Shown: piece after piece, positions 27,201 to 35,095 of the stretch | Layout of the letters: every line of letters starts with the position of its first letter | How positions within the stretch are numbered: position 1 is the first letter of the stretch | From: Elmis aenea | Taxonomy: Eukaryota > Arthropoda > Insecta > Coleoptera > Elmidae | Direction: 5' to 3' | Assembly (NCBI GenBank): GCA_947652605.1 | Contig: OX393582.1 | Location: 10,874,544 to 10,938,543, forward strand | Length of the DNA stretch: 64,000 nucleotides | Position numbers and translations under genes: made by a program | Notes under the pieces: model-generated | The model's database searches: none | What the model was told of the DNA's origin: nothing | Seen by the model: the letters and a program-made list of their open reading frames with translations, nothing else

Positions 27201-30200
27201 AATGTATCTTTGACGTCTATCTAGGAAACAAATTCAGATATTTAATTTTCTTTTACTGTAAGATTTATTTCATAAATTTGAATCAATAATGTTCAAAATA
27301 GATTTTTTGTAACTGAAATAATAATCGAAAAATTCATCTCCAAAAACCGATTTTAATCGAAATACCTTGCCTATCTACAGATATGTAAAAAATTTAAAAT
27401 TACCGGTAAAAGTGACTTCAAATTTTTTTACCAATTATAAAAATGTGAATTAAATTATTAAAAAACAAAACAAAATTGCCAATGTGAAGAAAAAATGGTT
27501 TAAAAAAATTTATTTAAGTATTTTACGTTTTTATGTAATTTTTTTAGCGATTTAATATTGTATCACAACGATTCAGGAAATCTTGGTGATTCGCGTAGTG
27601 ATTGTATAATAGATATTAATTGTTTGATTTGATAACTGTGAAAGTGCTGGCGCGCGTCGTAATGCCAGCGCCGTCTAAAATTAAGTGGGCGATATTTTTT
27701 TTAAATTTCTATAGATATGTCAGTCAATGTTATCAGACAGAAATCAAATATTATTAAAAACTTTAAAACAAGTATTTAAAAGTGATGATTCAATTTGCAA
27801 GATTATACTTGAGATTAAATTTAATACTTAAATGTTTAAAATTTAAATATTAGATTTTGTCGAATTTTTGTATCGTGGTATTACTTCATAGTCAATTACC
27901 AACCAACCAACAACAATTCAGGTTTCAGTTTATCGATATGTTTGAGAGACCACATTTTATAAAAATGGGTCAGAAATCGCATTTTGGCTGCAAAACTTTA
28001 TCAGAGATTGATAATAACATATAGAAAATTTTATTTTTGATAAAAATTGTTGCATGGTCACACATTTTTAAGATGAACGAAAGTTCAATAAAAAGTCATA
28101 GGACACTAGATTTTAACAATTTTTGAAATATTCGCAAGAGTAAAGTACCATTATATTAAAAGATGCAAAGAAAAATAAGAAAAAGTCATTTAGAATCTCA
28201 AAATAAGGCCATATTTAAATTTTGACGGTCGAATTCCAATTTTTATTTTTTAAGAAATTTTTACATTCAAAAAGTCCACAACAAATGGAAAAGTTTTTTA
28301 TTATCGATATCTCAGAAAATTTTATTCCTGATAATTCCACTCCTGTCATTAATGTCAATGCAAATGCATGCGATTAATCACGTTTGCTAGCGGATAAATA
28401 CGAACCTAACTATTTGCATTCGGATAAATTTCTGTTTACCTTCACCATAGCAACGCAATGATTTTAGCGATTTTTGAAATATTCGCAAAAGTGAAGTGCT
28501 TAAAATTTCTTATTAAATAAAAATTGGAATTTGACAGTCAAAATTTAAGTCTTCTCTTATTTTGAGATTCTAAATAACTGTTTCCTATAAAAAAAAATTT
28601 TATCTCTTAAAATAGGGGCACTTTACTATTACGAATATTTCAAAAAAACTTTTCCAGTTGTTGAAGACTTTTTGAATGACGCTGTATAAACTCGTAAATA
28701 TCAATAAACCAGGACTTTGTTTTCTATAATTTCCACAAATTACATCGGTATGTTCGTTTTATTTAGCAACGAACTAATTCAAAGATAAATATTGACCAGT
28801 AATGAAACTGTTGTCGTTACTGGTGGCCCTGAACCTTATTCCAACATTTTACATGAATCGGCTTCTATCTTCATCCAGATTATTGCAAAATGTGGTAGAA
28901 CATTCAACCTTACTGTAACATTAAGATGTTGATGTAGGTAAAGGTTGACTTACGCACGTACCTCGTGATTAGCCGAAACAAATAAATCATGAATTGGAAA
29001 GGAATCCTCAGAACATTCGTTTTAATGTCGAATTAAAAAAAGCAATAACATTGGATTCGTTGAACTCGTAGGAACGTTTTTATTGAACTGAGATATAGCA
29101 CGTTTATATTTAACAACAAAATATTTGCACTTCTTTTTAGTAAAAGCGGAATTATGGACGACACACTTGTTTGTATTTTTAATAAATACAAAGAAAATTC
29201 TTATAACATTCTGAGCTGTATGAATTGACGTGATTTTGCCAAAGCATTTATTTATGACATTTTTACCTTAACCCTCTCCTTCATGAATTTTTTTACACAC
29301 ACAAAAAATATAAAACCTTAATTTTTGGGGAACATTGGGTCAAAGAAACGACTTAAAACTTTTTTGAGAAAAAATCACTCTATTTGTTACAAATAAACCA
29401 AGTCCTCACATGGCATGGGTACATTATGTTATAATGAGTAGAACAAGCCATTTGTCCTCAAATGGGGACGGATAATTAAAAATTTAAAACAAGAAGGTAT
29501 AATAAACATAACAAAAAATAAAAAATAATTAATTTTGAATTAATGTCCTCGCTCAAGGACGCCATGCATGAGTTGGTTAATTTTAGTTTACATTTGCTAT
29601 GTGTAGCAAAAAATTTGTATGTAAGAATTTGAATATAGAAACAAAGGAAAAATTTTGAAAATAATTAGAAAGAGGCGCAACGAGATTTTAGACCGAATCA
29701 TAGCACGCAGGACCTAATTTTTACATTAAGACAGTTACGTGAAAAAACAATGGACCATTTAAAGACGCATTACTTGTATTTTATTGATTTTCCCAAAGCC
29801 TTGAATGTGCTAAAGGAAAAGATTTGGAAAATTCTGAATGAAAGTGAGGAGGTTCATGAAGTAAAAGCCGCAGTTAAGAGTTTACATAAGAGTAGTAGAA
29901 ATTATGTGCGAACCCATAACAGTAGTTGCCAGGCATTTATAACAACAGAGGAAGTAAGATGCAGAAACACTTTTAAGTTCACGGCTTTTTGTGATTTTAA
30001 TGGATACAATAATTAAGGAGTGCATAGAATATACAAAAAAAAGTCTGCTGGGGATGAAATAAACTGAAACCAATATACAGGGTGATTAGAAATATATGAA
30101 GAAGGAAAAAGGAAATGGTTTGAAATTTTGATTATGACCATAATGGCATATTATCTGTTTAATGAAAATATTTTCAAAATGGCGATACTGCCGGAAATAC

Positions 30201-33200
30201 CGGAAGTTTCTTATTTCAAATACAATGGTAATTTTTTTATTGAATTTTTGGATTTAACCCGTTATTTTAGAGGAACTTTTCATAGCATTTCCTATACCTA
30301 ACAGCTGTCGTTCTTTAGATTTTTGGACTTTTTTGAAAATCTTTTGATTTACATCGTGATGCTAAATATTATCTAGATATATTTGAAGCGAAAACTCTCA
30401 AATTTAGACTATGGGTAGAAGAAACCTTAGAGTTCATCCTGGAATTTTTGCAATCGCTGCATTACTTACTTAGTGTACAAAATTTAATTTTCTTTTAATA
30501 CAACTTCTGACCACTTAAACGAGTTTTTTTTAAATACATTAAAAAAATAATTCTAATGCAAAATTAAATTCTGCATCAATCTGTATCAGCATTTCTTGTA
30601 CCTATCTGCAATAATTTTCGAGTTGTTAAAAATGTTTGGTTAAGTTAAGAGAAAATTGTAACAATTTTAAATAGCAAGACTTGAAAATGACAACAAATGC
30701 CAATATTAATAACTTTTATCGCATTTTTCTCTTGTGTTCCCAAAAATGGAAAATCAAGAGGATATTTTGAACTTATTTTATATCCATAGACAATATCACA
30801 AGATTTTTGAAAGTGCGAACGAATAGTTGTGCATTTTTTACTTCTTTAATGTAGCTTGGACAGCATAGTATGTTAAACCCAAGTCTTGCGCTGCTGATCG
30901 AATTTACGTGAGTATAAAAGAGACAAAGACTATGGTTATAAATAAGAATCACGTTATGGTTTCAATAATGCTAGACCAAGAAAGGATAGAGCACATATTT
31001 AATTTTAAATATTTAGGAACGATAACTGCAGAAAACAAAGTTTGAAAAGGAAACTGAATAATAGACGATAAAAATTTCTGCGACTTCATTATTAACAACA
31101 TTTTTCTATCAACATCTGTAAAGAAGATATCTTACATTTAAAGGTCTGGGTGATTTTAAATTTATTTTAACTTGTAGTCTTTTAAAAGCTTAAATCATTA
31201 CTAAGTTGCTTTACGTAATAGGTAAATTTTGTACCATTTAAACTACCTTTCATTTAGTATGTTTTAGAAGTTTAGCATTTTGAACACATAGTATTTACAA
31301 AGCTATTTAAATAACGCATTTAAGGATATATACAGCAAACCGCTTGGAATAAAACACCAGAAATAAAAAAAAGCTGACGTCTTTGCTAATCATTTGGAAA
31401 TGATCTTCCAACCAAATGAAGACCATGGATATGAACTAACAAACGAAGAAAATAGAAAACTAGAAGAAATGCCGAGGGTAACACCTAAAAAAGTAGCCGA
31501 GTAAATCAAAGGAAATATTAACTCTAAAAAAGCACCAAGGTATGATTCAATCACAGGCGAAATATTAAAATATCTACCACGCAACAGATAAATATAATAA
31601 ACTATTGCATGGTATTACATAATTTATTTACAAAAACTTTTAACCCATTTACTTGTGTAAAAAGATCAAGGCAATATCTATGCTGTCCGTAAAACTTAAA
31701 ACCTTTAGTGATAGTAACAGGAAGTTAAAATTGCTGTTATAATGCCCTTGACGATATATGTATTTTTTTAAAACTATAGGTAATGTAGCAAACACGGAAT
31801 TTTTGAAAAGCGTTGCTGTTGAGACGAAACGAATGTAGCTAAATTATTCACTGAGCTGATTTATTTATTAGCATTGATAAGATCAATAAAAATCACTTCA
31901 ATTATCTTCGGAGGATTTCTGGTCGAAATGCCCATACAAGCAAAGAACTTTTTAAGTTTGAATTTTGATAAAATCGCTGATGTTTTATCGCCCTACTGCT
32001 AAAAATAGTTCAGTTAATTGTTTAAATAATAATTAATATACAAGTTATATAGATTAAAAAATTATAAGTGCACTGAAATCCAGTCTTCCGTTCTAAAATT
32101 AAAAATTCCTAGTACTATTGATATCATTTGTGATAACATAGTTTCCAATCACTCGACCAAACAATGGATAAGAGTTTTATCAACAGTTAGTTAAAAACAT
32201 GTTTTATACTATTGCTAAATAGAGGTAAAAAATCTGTTTAACTCGCATGTTGTAGAAAATACATACATGGCGCAAACTTGCAAACTTTAACTCTATAGTT
32301 TTTAAAGTTGTATATTTTAGAATTTTGAAATTTATTTTCATGAAATGCTTCTTTTGCGTCCGTCTAGAAAATCAGTTGTTTACACTCAATTTTTAGGTTG
32401 GACAGGGGCGGATCTACATAGGGACTAATAGGGCTTAAGCCCTGGGCCCCCAAGTGTCAAGGTCCCACAAAAATTGAATTATTATTATAAATTTTGTTTG
32501 TTTATACGTTTTTGTTAATAATATTTCTTTATTTTTTATGTTTTGTTATATAAGATATAATGTTGGTCATACAATACCATTTCACAAGTAAATATATTTC
32601 AACTCTAATAAATCAATTTTTGGAAGATTAAAACAAAATCTCGTTAATTGTGGGGCATTTTTTATTTCATAGGCCATTTCGTGTTTATAAGAATAAATAT
32701 TATAAGTAACAATCCACAATTACAAGCCTGCTGTTAGAAAACAATGAGATATTAAAAACTACTTTAAAAATTGTAAAATTTTGCTACATTGTAAGGAAGA
32801 TGAATAAATCGACCCCACGTGATATATATTATTGGAATGGGAAAAAAATCCTATGGGTTCCATTAAAAAAACACAACTTTATGTCACAACTCGAATTTCG
32901 ATTTTTCTTTTGAAAAATTGTCAACGCCACTGCATTCTTATCAAAAAGAGCCTGTAAAATATCAAAATTATTTTTGTTTATTTTCATAAACAAGTGAGAT
33001 ATGGTCATAAAACGAAGTCGAAAAATCGAGTTATCGGTGATAACTCGAAAACAAAAGACGATAACCAAGTTTAGTTTTCACCATTAACTTTTTCTCGAGA
33101 AAAGAGATCGAGTATGCGAGGTCCGTTTTTCGATACCTCTCATAGTTACCGAGATTCCCTATGAAAACATCGAAATTTGCCCACCTAGTACATATAGTAT

Positions 33201-33838
33201 TTCGAAAACAAATACATTATTTTAAATAAAGCTGATTTATAATAATGCTCGTACATTTCGTGTTTTATTACAATAAAACCTAACTTTTCCTAACAAACAA
33301 TATGATAGGTTAATTCTAATCAAAACGTTTTTGATGAGGTAATTATAAAACTAATAAACTTATTATTTCAGAATAACCTAACTGTTTTTGTTGCTGTAAT
33401 TTAGTTTTAATTGTCTATGAGAGAAAAAAATGTGTCTGACAGCATTTTGTCAAATGATCAAACTGCTAATTTAAATACAGATACTGCACTAATCTAAAGT
33501 AGATAAAAACACTGTTGTAATTTTTGCAAATACTTTTAAAGATATCGACTTGATGTTGTACAACGTTTAAATGCTATTTAAAATTTATTATAATTAAGTT
33601 TAACATAAATTATTAATGGAAAAATACTAAGCAATGATTAAGTGATACCATATGACTACACACAGACAACTACTCAGCTGTTCATTGATAATGTATTCAT
33701 AATTTAACGTAGCGTCTTACCTTTAGATATAACAGCTGGACGATTTTTCAGTTTTTCTTTGTGTTTTATTAACAACGGATTGTGTTCAGAGAAGCGATTT
33801 TGAGCGTGGTAATAACTAGAATTCCTCTTTTTAAACAT
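3100..33838 (-). CDS. SLC17-family anion transporter (sialin / putative inorganic phosphate cotransporter type), 8 coding exons
   Basis: A major-facilitator-superfamily transporter of the SLC17 group, whose members move organic anions, sialic acid or phosphate with Na+ or H+. I reconstruct exons at 33838-33721, 13766-13579, 10485-10243, 10176-10077, 9249-9064, 7333-7034, 4786-4548 and 3294-3100. All introns are GT-AG and all phases agree (1,0,0,1,1,1,0), giving 522 codons plus stop. SLC17 hallmarks include [20 protein letters not shown] with the TM1 arginine, [19 protein letters not shown], the [12 protein letters not shown] loop, [38 protein letters not shown], and NAGT-like [18 protein letters not shown]. 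An NET glycosylation site lies in the TM1-TM2 loop. The N-terminus carries EHNPLL, an acidic dileucine motif. Substrate cannot be deduced. Exon 1 is the least certain part; a different or extra 5' exon is possible. Confidence 0.9.
3446..4181. mobile_element. Foldback MITE, family A (TACAGGGTGGCC), complete
   Basis: The left arm starts TACAGGGTGGCCTATTTTCG and the right arm ends in its near-complement (GGCCACACTGTA). Each arm is about 340 bp and the two meet around an AAGAAAGTTAGGT core. It lies wholly in the last intron of the SLC17 gene and has no coding capacity. Truncated copies are at 5076-5262 and 14887-15382. Confidence 0.8.
4548..4786 (-). CDS. SLC17 gene, coding exon 7
   Basis: Acceptor TTTTTTCTAG, donor GTAAGT. 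Encodes [20 protein letters not shown], the [20 protein letters not shown] stretch and [19 protein letters not shown], covering TM9-TM11. Confidence 0.93.
4842..4954. mobile_element. Small MITE (113 bp) in an SLC17 intron
   Basis: The inverted ends TTACATAACAAGAGTTGTAA and TTATAACTCGTGTTATGTAG enclose a short GC-richer core (GCGTAGCGGCGAGTGCGC). It begins only 56 bp beyond the acceptor of exon 7. Confidence 0.6.
5076..5262. mobile_element. Foldback MITE family A, left-end fragment
   Basis: Begins TACAGGGTGGCCTATTTTCG and follows the 3446-4181 copy for about 190 bp, then breaks off. Confidence 0.7.
5412..5786. mobile_element. Probable non-autonomous hAT element (CAGGGGT ends)
   Basis: The left end CAGGGGTTAACAAACTTTTT and right end GCCGACCCCTA are imperfect inverted repeats like those of many hAT elements. 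GGCGCC-rich motifs cluster near the right end. I see no clear target duplication, so one boundary may be wrong. Confidence 0.45.
5795..6760. mobile_element. Foldback MITE family B, right-end fragment, split by a hAT insertion
   Basis: Matches the right arm of the family B copies at 17734, 44601 and 57506 (AAAGCATCA..TGAATAGGTCTC, TAGCTCTTACCGTTTACG, CCAATAGTGGGCC). A hAT element (5895-6709) interrupts it, and sequence homologous to family B resumes on the far side. Confidence 0.65.
5895..6709. mobile_element. Non-autonomous hAT element with CCCGGGATTTCCCGGG motifs, 8-bp TSD
   Basis: Flanked by perfect 8-bp duplications ACGATATC (5887-5894 and 6710-6717). Ends are TAGTGGGTGC and GGACCCACTA. 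Both subterminal zones are crowded with CCCGGGA / TCCCGGG palindromic motifs. Comparison with uninterrupted family B copies confirms the empty site. The interior has a short minus-strand frame (6431-6219) of unknown origin. Related to 36711-37538. Confidence 0.8.
7034..7333 (-). CDS. SLC17 gene, coding exon 6
   Basis: Acceptor ATATTCTCAG, donor GTAAAA. 100 residues: [17 protein letters not shown], the signature [19 protein letters not shown], and the segment [15 protein letters not shown]. Confidence 0.93.
7580..9047. mobile_element. Foldback MITE family B with a nested foldback (family K), in an SLC17 intron
   Basis: The left arm AGAGCTACAAAGAAGTTTAA (7585 on) and a right arm ending TTTGTAGCTCTTACCG (about 9035) are inverted family B arms that lack the outermost ~45 bp. 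The middle is taken by another foldback whose arms meet around 8200 and 8900 (GTGCCACTGGCCATT in opposite orientation). The right arm reaches within about 15 bp of exon 5 and brings a GTAAGA splice-donor-like sequence with it. Confidence 0.65.
8190..8990. mobile_element. Foldback element family K (GTTATACGTGCCACTGGCC)
   Basis: Inverted copies of TTATACGTGCCACTGGCCAT at about 8199 and 8903, and of GCGATCGCGTTGGC at about 8273 and 8805, show a foldback with a central part that includes GCATTCTGTCTTTTTC. A fragment of the same family occurs at 56636-56750. Boundaries are approximate. Confidence 0.55.
9064..9249 (-). CDS. SLC17 gene, coding exon 5
   Basis: Acceptor TTTTCTAG. Encodes [22 protein letters not shown]6 and [20 protein letters not shown] place the donor at CTAG|GTAACT because its phase 1 matches exon 6. 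A second GTAAGA donor 29 bp further on (last base 9035) has phase 0 and would need a weaker exon 6 acceptor at 7320; it sits in transposon-like sequence. Confidence 0.87.
9724..9950. mobile_element. Foldback MITE (GAATTACACTCGAGC) in an SLC17 intron
   Basis: The left arm GAATTACACTCGAGCTTTG and right arm ending TCTCGTGTAATTAC are inverted over about 85 bp, with TTTGGTTGCTA in both arms and a short palindromic centre (GACTCGTTGTTTTATC). Confidence 0.6.
10077..10176 (-). CDS. SLC17 gene, coding exon 4
   Basis: Separated from exon 3 by a 66-bp intron, the only compact one in the gene. Encodes [20 protein letters not shown] and [11 protein letters not shown]. Donor GTATGT, phase 1. Confidence 0.92.
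10243..10485 (-). CDS. SLC17 gene, coding exon 3
   Basis: Acceptor ATTTAACAG, donor GTAATC. 81 codons in phase 0: [19 protein letters not shown] (TM2), the [12 protein letters not shown] cytoplasmic loop typical of MFS proteins, then TM3-TM4 up to VLVGLGE. Confidence 0.93.
10598..11308. mobile_element. Foldback MITE family E, right part
   Basis: Matches the centre and right arm of the complete copy at 22457-23953, from AACCAACCAAAAATCCAAA to GGACACCCCGTA. Lies in SLC17 intron 2. Confidence 0.7.
11739..12800. mobile_element. Foldback MITE family F (TACAGGGTGTTTCTTAAATA), complete
   Basis: The left end TACAGGGTGTTTCTTAAATA and right end TATTTAAGAAACACCCTGTA are perfect complements. Arms run about 450-500 bp each to a short palindromic centre near 12255 (TTCTAC/GTAGAA around a CGGCGACAACG core). 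No transposase frame. Lies in SLC17 intron 2. A second copy starts at 47219. Confidence 0.82.
13097..13540. mobile_element. Probable hAT MITE with CGGTTC/GAACCG repeats, next to SLC17 exon 2
   Basis: Ends CAGGGACCCGAACCG and CGGTTCGGGTTTCTG are inverted. Flanks GATTTAAT (13089-13096) and GATGTTAT (13541-13548) are a degraded 8-bp duplication. Subterminal zones are dense in CGGTTC and GAACCGG. The right end lies 38 bp from the splice donor of exon 2. Confidence 0.6.
13579..13766 (-). CDS. SLC17 gene, coding exon 2
   Basis: Acceptor AATGTTTTCAG, donor GTAAGA. Encodes TM1 ([20 protein letters not shown]...), the conserved TM1 arginine, and the first half of the large luminal loop with the NET sequon and a Ser/Asp-rich tail ([11 protein letters not shown]). 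Confidence 0.93.
14887..15382. mobile_element. Foldback MITE family A, 3'-truncated
   Basis: Starts TACAGGGTGGCCTCTTTTCG, contains the family A core (AAGAAAGTTGGGTG) and stops matching near 15382. Within SLC17 intron 1. Confidence 0.7.
15383..16302. other. Unassigned intronic DNA
   Basis: AT-rich sequence inside SLC17 intron 1 with no frame, repeat or signal I can identify, apart from a short GC-richer patch near 15390-15430. Confidence 0.4.
16824..17389 (+). mobile_element. Truncated RTE-like non-LTR retrotransposon with 13-bp TSD
   Basis: Flanked by the 13-mer TAGTTGTTACTGT (16811-16823 and 17390-17402). It ends in a tetranucleotide tail (ACTA)n at 17358-17385, typical of LINE 3' ends. 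Coding remains are a reverse-transcriptase start ([37 protein letters not shown]) and, after an internal deletion, the C-terminal [10 protein letters not shown]...GRPRRSW block. A stop and the deletion make it inactive. Confidence 0.8.
16846..17362 (+). pseudogene. RTE-type reverse transcriptase, internally deleted
   Basis: An N-terminal RT motif (NNYRGISLL) and [10 protein letters not shown] are followed directly, near 17100, by the extreme C-terminus ([12 protein letters not shown], 17138-17362 frame). The palm domain with the YADD box is absent. A stop follows AGKV near 16972. Confidence 0.75.
17734..18488. mobile_element. Foldback MITE family B, complete
   Basis: The left end TACAGGGTGGTCCACATAGA and right end TGTGGACCACCCTTTATA are inverted. 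Arms share GGGATCTTGTAAACGG, AAATTGTTCCCCTTTCTGAG and GCACTGTA motifs and meet around an ATTTAGGCTTAAAAG core. The closest thing here to a reference copy of family B. Confidence 0.8.
18489..19687. other. Unassigned intronic DNA
   Basis: AT-rich. A somewhat GC-richer patch at 19215-19530 repeats GTGCATATGC-like words but has no clear termini or gene. Confidence 0.4.
19688..19897. mobile_element. Short MITE with CTCGCGCGGGAT ends
   Basis: Left CAGTGCTCGCGCGGGATGCT and right AGTATCTCGCGCGATCACT are imperfect inverted repeats about 31 bp long, about 210 bp apart. The superfamily is not determinable by eye. Confidence 0.5.
20091..21569. mobile_element. Composite foldback: TACAGGGTGTTACAC left end, family H right end
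   Basis: Two palindromes in a row. The first centres near 20425 (arms of about 145 bp, GTGCAAAACTAATAAAA / TTTTATTAGTTTTGCAC). The second centres near 20975 (arms of about 340 bp, AAGGGTTGATGTATTTATTT and complement). The right end GGACCACCCTGTA matches the family H end at 48172. A long T-run lies at 21065-21088. It appears to be two foldbacks fused or inserted. Confidence 0.65.
21570..22456. other. Unassigned intronic DNA
   Basis: No recognisable gene, motif or inverted repeat. Short frames near 22243-22507 overlap the next element's left end and have no family resemblance. Confidence 0.4.
22457..23953. mobile_element. Foldback MITE family E (TACAGGGTGTCCCAGATTAC), complete
   Basis: Left TACAGGGTGTCCCAGATTAC and right GTAATCTGGGACACCCTGTA are perfect complements. 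Long arms share ATCTCGCTTATTATAATAGA. The unpaired centre (about 22990-23430) carries AACCAACCAAAAATCCAAA. Partial copies lie at 10598-11308, 35096-35294 and 59353-59850. Confidence 0.85.
23952..25002. mobile_element. Foldback element, family D left end and family C-like right end
   Basis: Abuts the previous element. The left end AACAGGGTGATTGATTATGA pairs only with the outermost bases of the right end (TTTCAATCACCCTGTA). The left half matches 30076 (TTATGACCATAATGG, CGGAAATACCGGAAGTT), whereas the right half resembles family C (GCAAGATCCCCAC). Probably a recombinant or nested pair. Confidence 0.6.
25893..27104. mobile_element. Foldback MITE family C, complete but diverged
   Basis: Left TACAGGGTGTCCCAAATTCG and right CGAATTTGGAACAACCTGTA are inverted. 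Arms share ATCTCGCTTATCTTAAGAGC and AGCTCAAAAGTTATTCA. Unlike the 53807 copy, the centre holds unique sequence (26390-26700). No transposase. Confidence 0.75.
27105..28100. other. Unassigned intronic DNA
   Basis: AT-rich; one GC-richer patch (GTGCTGGCGCGCGTCGTAATGC, broken at 27640-27675). Nothing recognisable. Confidence 0.35.
28110..28665. repeat. Foldback repeat (TTTTTGAAATATTCG arms)
   Basis: TTTTTGAAATATTCGCAA with AAAGTA at about 28120 is inverted at about 28620-28650 (ACTATTACGAATATTTCAAA). The inner parts also pair (ATTTTGACGGTCGAATTCCA with TTGGAATTTGACAGTCAAAA). It lacks TACAGGGTG ends, and its limits are approximate. Confidence 0.5.
28700..29668. other. Unassigned intronic DNA
   Basis: AT-rich with no frame, terminus or repeat that I can support. 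Confidence 0.35.
29673..30060 (+). pseudogene. RTE-type reverse transcriptase fragment
   Basis: The [12 protein letters not shown] motif lies in the same frame as the 29750-30016 segment [20 protein letters not shown]. The FIDFPKA segment corresponds to motif A of RT but lacks the usual aspartate arrangement. Close in type to the 16824 element. Confidence 0.6.
30076..30830. mobile_element. Foldback family D element, left part
   Basis: Begins TACAGGGTGATTAGAAATAT and parallels 23952 onward (GATTATGACCATAATGG, CGGAAATACCGGAAGTT, GGAATTTTTGCAATCG). I could not see a complete right end, so the stop coordinate is approximate. Confidence 0.55.
31336..31620 (+). pseudogene. Jockey-type retrotransposon, linker before the RT domain
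   Basis: The translation contains [26 protein letters not shown]. This is the conserved segment upstream of RT in Jockey-clade elements (pattern KKAPGxDxITxxxLK). The in-frame stop and the loss of the following RT show it is dead. It could come from the same family as 39466-40475, which covers the next part of such an ORF. Confidence 0.7.
31700..32402. other. Unassigned intronic DNA
   Basis: AT-rich; no feature supported. Confidence 0.35.
32403..32815. mobile_element. Possible hAT-type element end (CAGGGGCGGATCTAC)
   Basis: CAGGGGCGGATCTACATAGG resembles the left end of the 47285-48507 element (CAGTGGCGGATCTTG) and is followed by a GGGCTTAAGCCCTGGGCCCC palindromic zone. No matching right end was found, so the limit is a guess. 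Confidence 0.35.
32829..33190. repeat. Foldback-type repeat fragment
   Basis: The segment ends TACCGAGATTCCC...CGAAATTTGCCCACCTAGTA, a decayed relative of the family A/H right ends (GAGATACCC...GGCCACCCTGTA). The AT-rich frames inside are not genes. Confidence 0.4.
33721..33838 (-). CDS. SLC17 gene, coding exon 1
   Basis: Starts at ATG (33838-33836), reads 39 codons plus one base, and ends at a strong donor (AAAG|GTAAGA). The leftover base completes a Val codon with the first two bases of exon 2, so the phase matches. The product is a hydrophilic basic N-terminus containing SEHNPLL, an [DE]xxxL[LI] endo-lysosomal sorting motif comparable with DRTPLL of human sialin. No in-frame ATG was seen just upstream. 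It lies about 20 kb from exon 2. Confidence 0.7.
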
Positions 33839-34000
33839 TTTAAAGTAGTCAAACACTAAAGTGAGGCATAAATTCTTTGGTGTTGAGCAAATACTGATGT
33901 TATTGTGTCCGACTTACACACATATCTTCTATCGCACTGGTGTGAGGTCGATATGTTGTAATATAAAATTGTTGACCCTCCTTAATGATGTTATTTGTTT

Positions 34001-34008
34001 TTATATAA
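34001..34008 (-). promoter_or_regulatory. Candidate TATA box upstream of SLC17 exon 1
   Basis: TTATATAA lies about 165 bp 5' of the SLC17 start codon on the minus strand. It is followed about 25-30 nt later by a pyrimidine/A initiator-like TCAACA near 33970. In AT-rich DNA such matches are common, so this is only a candidate. Confidence 0.2.
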
Positions 34009-34039
34009 ACCGCATTTTTTATTTAAATTACATAATTTT

Positions 34040-34335
34040 TTATATCGCTTACCATTTTGGCACTATAGACGAAAAATTATATTTCTTAATACCTATTTGA
34101 AAATTTACTCTAACTTCTTTATTTATTAAAATAGTACAAAATATTGCAAAGGTTTTTTTTATACAGATTTTTATGCTTAATTTAAAAACAAAAACAAAAT
34201 TAAAATTATTTTAGCAACATTGACTTTCGAGATACATAACATATAAAGTAAACTTATATATTTGTAAATGGAAACCCTAGTTGGCCATGACTTCATAAGA
34301 AAAAGCGTTTTTTTTTTAGCTTTTTAAAAATATAT
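34040..34335. repeat. Dispersed repeat, second copy at 41700-41925
   Basis: The two stretches share TTGAAAATTTACTMTAACTT, CAGATTTTTMTGCTTAATTT and AAACCCTAGTTGGC. Family unknown; the wording resembles internal arms of foldback elements. Confidence 0.55.
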
Positions 34336-34338
34336 AGT

Positions 34339-34900
34339 TTTTTTGTGCGATCGTACTAGAAACAGTTGTTTGACGGACGCGTTAGCAATCTTAAAGTACT
34401 GCATTTCCGGCCCTATCCTTAGCAACGGCCGAAATTTTTTTTTCACTTTTTCGGCCGCTACAGCGTACGAAAAAGATCATTGGCATTAAGCAGAATGGAA
34501 AGCGCATGTGCGTGTCTGAATATAAGTTCTCTGAGATTATGGCTTCCCCGCTAAGGGTAGTGACGTAGAGGTCTTTAGGTTGTTAACTGTCAGGTAGTTT
34601 ATAACCTAATATTTTCATGTTAATACTGTTACTGAACACTGAATAAAAAATTAGTGTTGATTTACGAATGTTCTACGTTAAAGTAATTTATATATTTATA
34701 TAATATTAAATTTATGAATAAAACATTTCAATCGCACAAAAAAAGGTTATTTAAATTATGTACAGAAGTATGCAAGTACGTTTCCACCGCTAATAGCATG
34801 CGCCGTCATATGTCAGTGACTGAATGTCACGTAGTTTCTAACCTATAATTTTGAAAATTACTAAAAATTTAAATTGTTTTTAATTCGATCGCACAAAAAA
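34339..34900. mobile_element. DNA element family L (TTTTTTGTGCGATCG ends)
   Basis: Ends TTTTTTGTGCGATCG (34339-34353) and CGATCGCACAAAAAA (34886-34900) are perfect inverted repeats. Subterminal ACGGACGCGTTAGCAA and GCGCCGTCATATGTCAGTG recur in the copies at 52651-52936 and 43579-43698. The flanking TGTAATATGCACC...GGCC zone is also shared, so the true element may extend to about 34990. No coding region. Confidence 0.65.
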
Positions 34901-35095
34901 TGTAATATGCACCGGCCAAAACGTACTTTCTCGGCCGCGTCTGGTTGGCGGAGATGTTTTGGCCTTGATGCATAAATAACTATTATACCTATATTTGTTG
35001 CAAAAAATAACCGATATAATGGCAAATTTTGTGAACAGTTTACTGTCAAAGTTTGTCATGCAAATGCGAATTCGGTCCACTCTGTATATTACGGC

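Larger units (their letters stand above)
29669..31050 (+). mobile_element. RTE-like retrotransposon fragments split by a family D foldback
   Basis: Two pieces of one RT gene. The first (29669-30060) carries [22 protein letters not shown] sequence and a degraded palm start (FIDFPKALN for the usual DLEKAFD). The second (about 30920-31045) carries the thumb-proximal [10 protein letters not shown]. Between them, from 30076, is a family D element starting TACAGGGTGATTAGAAATAT. Frameshifts and stops throughout. Confidence 0.65.
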
